Source: Solibacillus silvestris (GTDB lineage Bacteria; Bacillota; Bacilli; Bacillales_A; Planococcaceae). Taken from it: 64,000 nucleotides of DNA. Every line of letters begins with the position of its first letter. Within the stretch, counting starts at the first letter, position 1. The notes below the pieces were generated by a model. That model searched no databases. It was not told where the DNA came from and saw nothing but the letters and a program-made list of their open reading frames with translations. Position numbers and translations under genes: made by a program. Location: the NCBI GenBank assembly GCA_001586195.1, contig CP014609.1, positions 1,462,001-1,526,000 of the forward strand, read 5' to 3'. Below are positions 25,799 to 33,178 of the stretch, piece by piece.

Positions 25799-26758
25799 AT
25801 GGAACAAAAAATACTAGAATTGCTCAACGGAATATATCCACTAGATTTTATAAAAGTTGAAGCAGTAACAAATGAAATGTTTCGGTGTACCGCAAATCAA
25901 GGTGAATACTTTGCAAGAATTACAAACTATAAAGGTTATGATGAACAATTAGAAGAGGTGACATATACAAACTACCTCTATAAAGAAGGACTAGGTGTAT
26001 CACCTACAATAGTTTCAATAAATGGTAAAGTGGTAGAAAAGATAACATTTAATAACAATGAAGTATTAACTATTCTTTATAAATCTGCTTTAGGTAAACA
26101 CTTATCAAAAAATCAATGGAATGCAAAGGTTTTAAAAGAATTAGGTAGGCAAATAGGTAAATTACATCGTATCTCTAGAACATTTGAAGAGATAAATCCG
26201 ACTAGATATATCAATGATTGGTATCAAAATGAAGAATATGCTTTTCTAAAATATATTCCTGAGGAAGAGTCTACGATTAGAGATGTTGCACAAGAAATTT
26301 TAACAAAGATTAAAAACATTCCAAAAGACAATTCCAATTATGGATTGTTACACGGTGACTTATGGTTAGAAAATATATTGGTAGATCGTAATTTAAAACT
26401 GTCAATGGTTGATTTTCAAGATTGTGAGAAGAATTTTTATATCTTTGATTTAGCTGTTCCCATATATAGTGCCATAGAGTATTCATTTGTCGGTGGTGGG
26501 AACATTATTGAATATGGAAGAGGTATTGCGAAAGCAATCATCGAGGGGTACCAAGAGGAAAACGATCTCCCAAAGGACATGTTAGATAAACTCCCTTTAT
26601 TTATAAAACTAAAAGAAGTCTTTGAGTATAGCTTAATGCATATGTACTGGAATAAAGAAAGGTTAACCGAAGAACAGATAAGAATAATGAACCATTTTAG
26701 AATGAGAATTGAAAAGAATCATTCTTTCCTTGACACAGACGGTTTGTTGATAATTTAA
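25799..26758 (+). CDS. APH-type phosphotransferase
   Basis: 319 residues with the aminoglycoside phosphotransferase/choline kinase fold. The catalytic loop is LLHGDLWLENIL (Asp in HGDLW, Asn five residues on) and the metal-binding Asp is in VDFQDCEKN. The N-terminal lobe has the Lys/Arg nucleotide strand EYFARITNY. Substrates in this family are antibiotics, choline, homoserine or sugars; this one cannot be decided. ATG follows GGGAGATAGCT. IS110 copy C begins 14 bases after its stop codon. Confidence 0.8.
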   Translation: MEQKILELLNGIYPLDFIKVEAVTNEMFRCTANQGEYFARITNYKGYDEQLEEVTYTNYLYKEGLGVSPTIVSINGKVVEKITFNNNEVLTILYKSALGKHLSKNQWNAKVLKELGRQIGKLHRISRTFEEINPTRYINDWYQNEEYAFLKYIPEEESTIRDVAQEILTKIKNIPKDNSNYGLLHGDLWLENILVDRNLKLSMVDFQDCEKNFYIFDLAVPIYSAIEYSFVGGGNIIEYGRGIAKAIIEGYQEENDLPKDMLDKLPLFIKLKEVFEYSLMHMYWNKERLTEEQIRIMNHFRMRIEKNHSFLDTDGLLII

Positions 26759-26907
26759 TCTTAATCTTCCGCAAAACCAGCTAATAGTTGTCAATAATTT
26801 TCATTAAAAATAATAAAAATATCATGTTATACTAAATTTGTGCATGCCAAATAACCGTCCAAATTCTTGATTTGGAAAGTTTAGGTTTGCTTGGTTAAAT
26901 TGTTAAA

Positions 26908-27391
26908 TCAAGCTATGTCTTGGAAAGAAGTTTTGTTTTTTAATAGTGCATAAATCCAATGTATGAGTTTGTTTGCACAAGCTATTACAGCTACTCTAAA
27001 TGGTTTTCCTTCTTCACGTTTTTTATCATAAAACGCCCGTAATTTCTTATTACGAGGAAGGATTTCATCTGTAGTTTTCTGTTTTCGACAATCACGAATT
27101 GCACATTTAACAGCCATATACAAAGCTTGCCGTAGTCTGCTAGAGCCTCTTTTGGTTATTCGGTTGTAAGTGCCGAACAACTGGTGTGTGATAATGGCCT
27201 GTAGACTCCATAACTAGGGGAGGGCGCTCTCCTGAAATATCTTCTACTTCTTTAATAAAATCTAATAAACTAGCTAGCCCATCAAGATCATGTTTTACTT
27301 TAAAGCTTTTCTTGTAGGGCTTCTTTCTTTCCAAATAAGCTTGAACCTGACTTTCACCTTTAGCTACATCCAGGCCAATGACTGGATTCAT
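26908..27391 (-). pseudogene. IS110 transposase, internally deleted and out of frame
   Basis: The N-terminal 70 codons (start ATG 27391) are followed by loss of 752 bases, then the C-terminal quarter (YNRITKRGSSRLRQALYMAV to SFQDIA). 752 is not a multiple of three, so the halves are in different frames. The conserved serine region is lost. The element could move only if a full transposase acts in trans. Confidence 0.9.
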
Positions 27392-27397
27392 TATAAT

Positions 27398-27574
27398 TCC
27401 TCCTTCAAAATGATAATTGCCGGTAACCCCTAAATCCTCTTTGTAGTGTCATAGCTTCGCTTGTTATACGAGATCACTGTCCCAACCATCCTCAAACATG
27501 TTTCCACAAGTAGGGGGTGAACTGTTTTGCGGACGAGGTCTTAGCCCCACGGGCGCGAACGTTCTGCCTCGGCT
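27398..27574 (-). ncRNA. Predicted IS110 bridge RNA, copy C (variant donor guide)
   Basis: Same RNA as copy B, with target guide strands at 27550-27558 and 27525-27533. The donor guide at 27484-27490 reads AACCATC on the plus strand instead of AACCAGC, a change inside the strand that should match the element's own right end. The promoter is intact. Confidence 0.5.
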
Positions 27575-27641
27575 ACCGTTATCATATATCGATATAAAAA
27601 ATGGTCAACCAGAAATATTTTCTGGCTGACCTAATAATACG

Positions 27642-27706
27642 ATCGGGTGCGATTCTTCAATAAGAAGATCGCGTTTTTCCGTTAAAGGGCCATTTTATTG
27701 AATAAC
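27642..27706 (+). repeat. Intergenic repeat R9, interrupted by IS110 copy C
   Basis: ATCGGGTGCGATTCTTC, hairpin to GAAGATCGCG, TTTTTCCGTTAAAGGGCC, ATTTTATTGAATAAC. Confidence 0.8.
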
Positions 27707-27759
27707 ATTCTTTTATAAAAGATTACTAAACGACGCTTTAGGTGCATTTTTAGTATTAA

Positions 27760-27795
27760 AAAAAGGAAACGTTGCAAAATCAACGTTTCCTTTTT
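27760..27795. terminator. Terminator at the 3' side of the MFS gene
   Basis: Perfect stem AAAGGAAACGTTG / CAACGTTTCCTTT with A-run before and T-run after, so it can work in both directions. The MFS gene ends at 27849 on the minus strand. Confidence 0.9.
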
Positions 27796-27848
27796 GTATT
27801 ATTAAACATTCATAGATGAAGAAGACTTATCTCTACAAGCAAACTTTT

Positions 27849-29033
27849 TTAAGCGATTTTTCTTAATTTCCATAAAAAATACAATGTAGGAATAATTAAA
27901 AGAGCAGAGGTAAAAATTCCACCTTGCACCGATGTATAAAGTGCAATAACTCCAACTAACGGTCCACCAGCTACTTGTCCAAACGCATCAAGCTGCCCAT
28001 ACATCGAAAGCGTAGTTGCTCGCCCTTGTGAATGTAGTTGTTTATTTGTCATAACATTTACTAATGGATAGTTCACGGCTCGAAGTGATGCAATTCCCCA
28101 GTATAAAATAGCAGCTATTACAAATTGTTCAGCAATCGCGAAGTATATCATCGCGACAACAAGTAAACTGTTAAGTAATACTAAAACAATGGCAAAACGT
28201 TCTTTTACATATGTTTCAACAATTTTTAGTAAGCAGATGTTCAATAAAAAGGCAATTGCATAAAATGCACCGAACCAATTAACTGCATCTTCTTCATTCA
28301 TTTGGAAGCCTTCAATAAAATGAGCACCCCAAAGCCGATCAAAACCTTCACTAGCTAAACCAGTGAACAATGTAATTGCGGCAAGACCAAGTAAAATAGT
28401 ATTCCCTTTTATAAGAGAAAGACTTTCTTTTAGTGCGCCTTTCATTTGTTTGATACTAGAAGTGTCATCACGTGCAATACTTATAAATTTCGTTTCAGGA
28501 ATAACTTTAGACGAAATAATCGCAATTAAAATAAGGAATCCTCCCGCAAGTAATATGGCAATTTGCACTGTGAAAATAATTCCGATAAGTACACTCACAA
28601 TAATGCCCAAGAAACTACCTAGCGAGCTAAACTTAGCCCCGTTTAATAAAGTAGTATCAAGTTCTTTATTTTCTAATTCATCTGCAATCCAAGCTGTTTC
28701 TGCGCCACTAATAAACGTCCATCCAATGCCCCACAAAGCAGCACCAATAGCAATTGCCCAAAATGAAGGAATGCTACCTTCTAAAAGATGAGCCGAACCG
28801 ATAATGAAAGTCCCAATAATAATTGATTTTTTACGTCCGAAAATATCAGCAACTAATCCAGTAGGTATTTCAAAAAATAGAATGGCCAATTCCATAACTG
28901 TTCCAAGCAATACTAACTGGAGTGGATTTAGACCTGCTTGAGACACATAGTAAATAGCATTTAGTGTAAAAACGATTTGAATACAAAACGAGCGAGAACT
29001 CGTCAATAAATAATAAACGGTTTTAATGTTCAA
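27849..29033 (-). CDS. MFS transporter
   Basis: 394 residues with 12 predicted hydrophobic segments. The MFS motif A between helices 2 and 3 is GLVADIFGRKKSI (about 60-72). A second half with weaker motifs starts near residue 205 after a charged central loop. It is an exporter-type or sugar/drug transporter; substrate unknown. It uses proton exchange in known relatives. Start ATG 29033 is preceded by GGAGGTCAT. It is a single gene with its own terminator. The 258 bases upstream show no second gene. Confidence 0.85.
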   Translation of the reverse strand: MNIKTVYYLLTSSRSFCIQIVFTLNAIYYVSQAGLNPLQLVLLGTVMELAILFFEIPTGLVADIFGRKKSIIIGTFIIGSAHLLEGSIPSFWAIAIGAALWGIGWTFISGAETAWIADELENKELDTTLLNGAKFSSLGSFLGIIVSVLIGIIFTVQIAILLAGGFLILIAIISSKVIPETKFISIARDDTSSIKQMKGALKESLSLIKGNTILLGLAAITLFTGLASEGFDRLWGAHFIEGFQMNEEDAVNWFGAFYAIAFLLNICLLKIVETYVKERFAIVLVLLNSLLVVAMIYFAIAEQFVIAAILYWGIASLRAVNYPLVNVMTNKQLHSQGRATTLSMYGQLDAFGQVAGGPLVGVIALYTSVQGGIFTSALLIIPTLYFLWKLRKIA

Positions 29034-29269
29034 ATTGATGACCTCCGATGTTATCGAGTAAATATTATCCCTCGAATCGGAGAATAAGTGACAAGATTAA
29101 ATTAAACCAACATACCCTCCGATTCATTTATGATCGTAAAAGTAATGACTGTCATATTCCTCTCTCCTTTAAATTTGATTACTCAAATATAACACAAAAA
29201 CAAAATATTGTAATAATTATACAAGCTCATACAAATAACATCCCCAAATGAAAGTTTAGAAATAAACAA

Positions 29270-29309
29270 AAAGCCAAGAAATGCTGTGAAACTAACGTTT
29301 CTTGGCTTT
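29270..29309. terminator. Hairpin overlapping the broken end of IS110 copy D
   Basis: Perfect 12-base arms AAAGCCAAGAAA / TTTCTTGGCTTT, then CCCTTTTTTT. The truncated transposase runs into this hairpin and its stop codon lies inside it. The terminator therefore belongs to older flanking DNA joined to the IS by deletion. Confidence 0.75.
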
Positions 29310-29963
29310 CCCTTTTTTTGCCCATTTTTCTGAACGAGTTGTACATAATTCTGCAATTTTACCAGTAAGATCAGATTCGCTTACGCTTAGAACTTCTTCT
29401 GAAGTAGGATAGATTGATAGAATCTGTAACGAAATCTTTGAATAAAGATTCCCAAAGACACCTCTATATTCAGGAAATACTTGATCTAAAATCGATTGTA
29501 GCTGTAATTTTATTTGTGCAGCCGTGCTTGATACCGTTTCTTGTTGTCTAGTGAGATTACGAAGATTTAAGAGTTGTATGCCTCTTTTTTTATATGGTTC
29601 TAACTCTTCCTTATAATACAATTCACATAAGTGATAGGCATCTATAGCATCGGTCTTTACTTTGCGTAAATTTGTACTTCTCGCTCGATGAGAGATAAGT
29701 GGGTTTACAATAATATAGACATATTGTTGCTCCTCCAAAAATTGAATGACAGGCATATGATATTGACCTGTAGATTCTAAAATAACCGAAGGTTGCTTAC
29801 CATCAGCCAAATTCTCAATATCCCTTAGAAATTCTAATAAACTATCTAAACCATCAAGAGTATGTTTAATACTAAAGCTCTTACGATACGGTTTGCCTTT
29901 ATCTAAAAAGGCTTGAACCTGACTTTCTCCTTTTGAAACATCCAGACCAACGACTGGATTCAT
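29292..29963 (-). pseudogene. Diverged IS110 transposase, C-terminally truncated
   Basis: 223 residues. The N-terminal catalytic domain is present (GLDVSKGESQVQ; VILESTGQYHMP; LRKVKTDAIDAYHL) and is clearly related to copy B but distinct, so it is another member of the family. The Tnp_20 domain with the conserved serine is missing. The last residues (KKGKAKKR) come from foreign sequence. Not functional alone. ATG is preceded by GGAGGAG. Confidence 0.85.
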
Positions 29964-30210
29964 AATGAAATCTCCTCCTCTAAAAAATGTTAAATTAGTC
30001 GGTAACCCCTAAAGCTGCTTGTAATGTCATAGGTTCGCTGAAACGGGATCCGTGTCCCAACCAGCTCGAAACATGTTTATACAAGTAGGGGGTGAACAGT
30101 TTTGTTGACGGGATTAAGTCCCACGGGCGCTACGTTCTACCCCGACTACCGTTATAATAAGACCTAAAAGAAAAAGGTCAACCAGAAAAATCTAGCTAAC
30201 CTCATATTAC
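29325..30210 (-). mobile_element. IS110-family element, copy D (diverged, right end lost)
   Basis: Left end at about 30210 (CTCATATTAC), directly followed by repeat R10 (AATCGGGCGC). The left noncoding region keeps promoter and RNA structure but differs in sequence from copies A-C. The right boundary is the truncation near 29325, estimated from loss of transposase similarity. Confidence 0.8.
29975..30147 (-). ncRNA. Predicted IS110 bridge RNA, copy D (different right guide)
   Basis: Same fold as copy B: GAAC/GTTC stem, cap hairpin GGGA/TCCC (GGGG/CCTC in copy B, so the stem is kept although the bases change). Left guide 5' strand GCGCCCG (30124-30130). Right guide at 30100-30108 is complementary to TTTTGTTGA, matching the repeat consensus TTGTTGAA better than the TTTTGCGGA of copies A-C. 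Donor guide GCTGGTT at 30059-30065 is conserved. Boundaries estimated. Confidence 0.6.
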
Positions 30211-30276
30211 AATCGGGCGCGTTTCTTCAATAAGAAGATCGCGTTTTTCCGTTATAGGGCCAGATTGTTGAATAAC
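30211..30276 (+). repeat. Intergenic repeat R10, interrupted by IS110 copy D
   Basis: AATCGGGCGCGTTTCTTC, loop, GAAGATCGCG, TTTTTCCGTTATAGGGCC, AGATTGTTGAATAAC. A near-consensus copy starting exactly at the IS110 left end. Confidence 0.85.
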
Positions 30277-30360
30277 TTATTTTCCTAGGTAGTTGTTAAA
30301 AGATGCCTTAATAACGTTACAGTGACTTGCATAAAACCCTGTATAAACAATATTACAAGA

Positions 30361-30402
30361 AAAAATCGGTAAACGATACTACAACAACGTTTACCGATTT
30401 TT
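30361..30402. terminator. Strong hairpin terminator
   Basis: Perfect 15-base arms AAAAATCGGTAAACG / CGTTTACCGATTTTT. No gene ends clearly here; it probably belonged to a gene destroyed by the IS110 D insertion. A GGGAACGTTATTAA motif follows at 30427-30440. Confidence 0.75.
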
Positions 30403-30578
30403 CTTATTGACTCCAAACTTTCATTTGGGAACGTTATTAATTCTATTATGTATACGTTATAAATCCTTGTTATACTAAAGCCCCCGTTGTTTGAATACGG
30501 ACTTACTTTGTATTGGTATGTCACTACTTTGGAATGATAAAACTTATCTCATATAGGGATAAGTTTTTAATTTCTATT

Positions 30579-30602
30579 AACTTTTTTCCCCTTTCACACG
30601 TC
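30579..30602 (+). promoter_or_regulatory. ECF-type promoter of the SigV-like module
   Basis: AAC at 30579-30581 and CGTC at 30599-30602, 17 bases apart. This resembles the AAC...CGTC core recognised by SigV/SigM/SigW-type sigma factors, 48 bases before the sigma start. It fits autoregulation. Confidence 0.55.
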
Positions 30603-30649
30603 TGTTAGTAGTATACAATTTGAACAGGAAAAAAGGAGCTTCTTAGGAC

Positions 30650-31168
30650 ATGAAAACTAGAAATACATTTCAACATGAAGAGGTGTTTGTCCAATTCATA
30701 CGTGAAAATAAGGAACGTTTTTATTTGCTAGCTTATAGCTACACGAAAAACGAGCAAGATGCACTCGATGTCGTACAGGACAGCATTCAAAAAGCCATGA
30801 TTGCGCTCAACAACATCGAAAAAGTCGATTACATGAAAAGCTGGTTTTACAAAATCGTCGTGCGTACTGCCATCGATTTTTTGCGCAAGCATAAACGTTT
30901 ACAAGTCACGGATGATGAAACACTTCATTACTTAACACCCGCACAAGAGGACAAATACGAAAACGTCGACTTAAAGCATGCTTTAGCTGAATTGCCACAA
31001 ATGTACAGTGAAATCATTATTTTGCATTATTTCGAGGATTTAAAAATTGCTGATGTGGCAGATATTCTCGGCATTAAACTTAGCACGACAAAATCTCATC
31101 TTTATAAAGCGTTAAAAATACTTAAAATTCAACTGCAAGATACAGAAGGAGAAATGACACATGAATGA
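30650..31168 (+). CDS. sigV: ECF sigma factor, SigV-like (module 3)
   Basis: 172 residues, the usual size of SigV. Region 2 contains YTKNEQDALDVVQDSIQKAM and MKSWFYKIVVRTAIDFLRKH. Region 4 contains YFEDLKIADVADILGIKLST and TKSHLYKALKILKIQL. The assignment to SigV rests mostly on the next gene, an RsiV-type anti-sigma factor. It overlaps that gene by 8 bases. In B. subtilis SigV turns on lysozyme resistance (O-acetylation and D-alanylation of the wall). AGGAGC lies upstream of the ATG. Confidence 0.8.
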   Translation: MKTRNTFQHEEVFVQFIRENKERFYLLAYSYTKNEQDALDVVQDSIQKAMIALNNIEKVDYMKSWFYKIVVRTAIDFLRKHKRLQVTDDETLHYLTPAQEDKYENVDLKHALAELPQMYSEIIILHYFEDLKIADVADILGIKLSTTKSHLYKALKILKIQLQDTEGEMTHE

Positions 31169-32048
31169 TAAAAAATTAAAGTACTTACAAAAACAATATG
31201 AAAATACGCCAATACCAAAGGAATTAGACTTAATCGTTGAAAATGCGTTAAAGAAAGGAAAGAAAAAGAATAGACGTTTACCACAATGGCTCCTTGGATC
31301 TGCTGCAGCGGCAATGCTTTTTACAGCTAGTTTAAATGTCAGTTCTGCTATGGCACAAACACTTTCAGAAATTCCTGTTGTTGGGAGCATCGTAAAAGTT
31401 TTAACATGGACTGAATATGAAGTAAAAGAAGAGACATATGATGCTAATATTAAAGTACCTTCTATCGAAAACCTAGAAAATAAAGATTTTGCCAATACTT
31501 TAAATGAAAAATACCGTTCAGAAGGAAAGGAGCTTTATGACGCCTTTATTTCTGAGGTTGATTATTTAAAGGAACTAGGAGGTGGGCACACAGGGATAGA
31601 TAGTGGTTATGAAATTAAAACAGACAACGACCAAATCCTATCCATTGGTCGTTATACTGTCAATACCGTCGGATCGTCTTCTACAACAATGCTCTACGAT
31701 ACAATTGATAAACAAAATGAAATTTTAATTACACTACCTATGTTATTTAAAGACGATAATTATATTAAAACTATCAGCGAAAACATTATTGAACAAATGC
31801 ATAAACAAGCTGAATCTGACTCAAATAAAGTGTACTGGGTAAAAGATGGAAGTCGTTCTGATGAAGAAGTTATAGATGGATTTACAACTATTAAAGCCGA
31901 ACAACAATTCTATATTTCTGATAAAGGTAAACTTGTTATTTCTTTCGATAAATACGAAGTAGCACCAGGCTATATGGGTGTAGTAGAATTTGAAATCCCA
32001 ACCGATGCCCTAAAAAAAGATCTTGTAAGTTCTAAGTATATTCATTAA
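31161..32048 (+). CDS. rsiV: RsiV-like anti-sigma factor (lysozyme sensor)
   Basis: 295 residues against about 285 in B. subtilis RsiV. The cytoplasmic N-terminus of 44 residues is basic (KKGKKKNRR). One transmembrane helix (about 45-65) carries the RsiV-like stretch SSAMAQTLSEIPVVGSIVKV right after it, the region cut by signal peptidase in the known system. The outer part (about 80-290) reads as DUF4163 plus DUF3298, with YSIGRYTVNTVGSSS-type strands and LPMLFKDDNYIKTISENI. RsiV binds lysozyme directly, which leads to its cleavage and release of SigV. Confidence 0.85.
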   Translation: MNDKKLKYLQKQYENTPIPKELDLIVENALKKGKKKNRRLPQWLLGSAAAAMLFTASLNVSSAMAQTLSEIPVVGSIVKVLTWTEYEVKEETYDANIKVPSIENLENKDFANTLNEKYRSEGKELYDAFISEVDYLKELGGGHTGIDSGYEIKTDNDQILSIGRYTVNTVGSSSTTMLYDTIDKQNEILITLPMLFKDDNYIKTISENIIEQMHKQAESDSNKVYWVKDGSRSDEEVIDGFTTIKAEQQFYISDKGKLVISFDKYEVAPGYMGVVEFEIPTDALKKDLVSSKYIH

Positions 32049-32073
32049 TCATTATGCTAAAAGTATAGTTCCC

Positions 32074-32118
32074 AAAAGCGAGGTATTTGACATTTCAATC
32101 GCCAAATACCTCGCTTTT
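32074..32118 (+). terminator. Terminator of the SigV-RsiV module
   Basis: Perfect 16-base arms AAAAGCGAGGTATTTG / CAAATACCTCGCTTTT, then ATAT. Confidence 0.9.
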
Positions 32119-32192
32119 ATATGTATGAAATACTTCTTTGATTCTTATTTTAATAAGAATCTATACTATTACTTGATACTAACTAATAAAAC

Positions 32193-32690
32193 TAACGAGA
32201 AGCATGCCAAACAACGATGGAAAATGCGCTATTTGAGTTCATGTATTCAACCGGCTGTCGTATTGGGGAGGTAGTAAAATTAAATCGGAATGATATTGAT
32301 TTTCGAACAAATTCTGTCATTGTACAAGGGAAAGGTGATAAAGAAAGAGAAGTATATTTTAATACTCGCTGCTCCATTTGGTTAAAAAGATATTTAGATG
32401 AACGAGAGGATGGAGATCCTTGTTTATTTATTACGGACAGGAAACCTAAAAGGCGGATGAGCATTGATAATCTGAGATATATAATTAAGCGCGTATCGAA
32501 TCGGGCTGGAATAAAAAAGAGGATACATCCGCATCAATTACGACACAGCTATGCAACACATATGATTAATAACGGTGCGCCAATCGATGTCATCCAAAGT
32601 TTACTGGGGCATAAAAAGAGTGAGACGACAAAGATATATGCTCAGTTAAGTGGAAAACTAAGACAGGATTATTACAGTAAATACTTTTAA
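32193..32690 (+). pseudogene. Tyrosine recombinase, catalytic-domain remnant
   Basis: 157 residues from ATG 32217, with a stop at 32193-32195 just upstream. All catalytic residues of a phage-integrase/XerC-type enzyme are present: Arg in TGCRIGEV, Lys in VQGKGDKER, HxxR in HPHQLRHSYATH, His in LLGHKKSE and Tyr in KIYAQL. The N-terminal core-binding (SAM-like) domain of about 100 residues is missing and there is no ribosome binding site at 32217. It is therefore a fragment of a once full recombinase. No att site or mobile cargo is visible next to it. Confidence 0.75.
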
Positions 32691-32711
32691 AATTAAACTC
32701 TTAGTAATTCA

Positions 32712-32768
32712 AGACACCCATGTAAAAGTGCGTGTCTTTTCTGTTATAGTGCCATATTGTTGAATAAC
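32712..32768 (+). repeat. Intergenic repeat R11 (alternative hairpin type)
   Basis: Begins AAGACACCCATGTAAAAG and GTGCGTGTCTTTT (a different hairpin), then CTGTTATAGTGCC, ATATTGTTGAATAAC. Same hairpin type as the copy at 60094. From 32769 to 33109 no intact gene is seen; a start at 32880 with a good site is stopped after 18 codons, with membrane-like residues in other frames, possibly a decayed gene. Confidence 0.65.
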
Positions 32769-33109
32769 AATCTGTTAAGGGAAGTTGAAAAACGATGGTT
32801 CAGGAAAATAAAAGGATATGGAATATGATTGTGGAATAGTATGTTTTATACAAAGGGAAATAGAAGGAGCCGTCTATTATGAAGCTAAATTCCAAATCTA
32901 ATTTACATTCTCATTTCGTACTGTGTTTATCTTAGTTTTTATTTGCTATCCAATGAATTTCTATTTATTTATTTTCCCAATAGTCCTATCTTTGCATTAA
33001 AACAAAATATCATTACTCAGAGTATGTCTCGTAAGGGTAACTGTATTTTAATGAATTATTGTATATATTTAATAATCGATATGAACAATTAAATTCCTAT
33101 CATTGATAT

Positions 33110-33147
33110 AAAAAACGAGAAACATTTATTGATGTTTCTCGTTTTTT
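33110..33147. terminator. Terminator of the DUF418 gene
   Basis: Stem AAAACGAGAAACAT / ATGTTTCTCGTTTT with A-run and T-run on the two sides. Confidence 0.9.
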
Positions 33148-33178
33148 ATTGAGTTCATAATTGGCAACATTGATATCA

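Larger units (their letters stand above)
26773..27641 (-). mobile_element. IS110-family element, copy C (internal deletion of 752 bp)
   Basis: Same right end (AAAACCAG) and left end (TAATACG) as copy B. Bases equal to 15595-16346 of copy B are missing, joined at 27174/27175. The flank outside the right end is ATCTTCCGC and outside the left end ATCGGGTGCGATTC. Joined, they read as an intergenic repeat with TTCCGCA in place of TTCAACA. This is the clearest preserved target site in the window. Confidence 0.9.

Noticed and set aside
29048-29251. 67-codon plus-strand open frame upstream of the MFS gene
   Set aside because: No ribosome binding site; it lies in the AT-rich promoter region of the divergent MFS gene.
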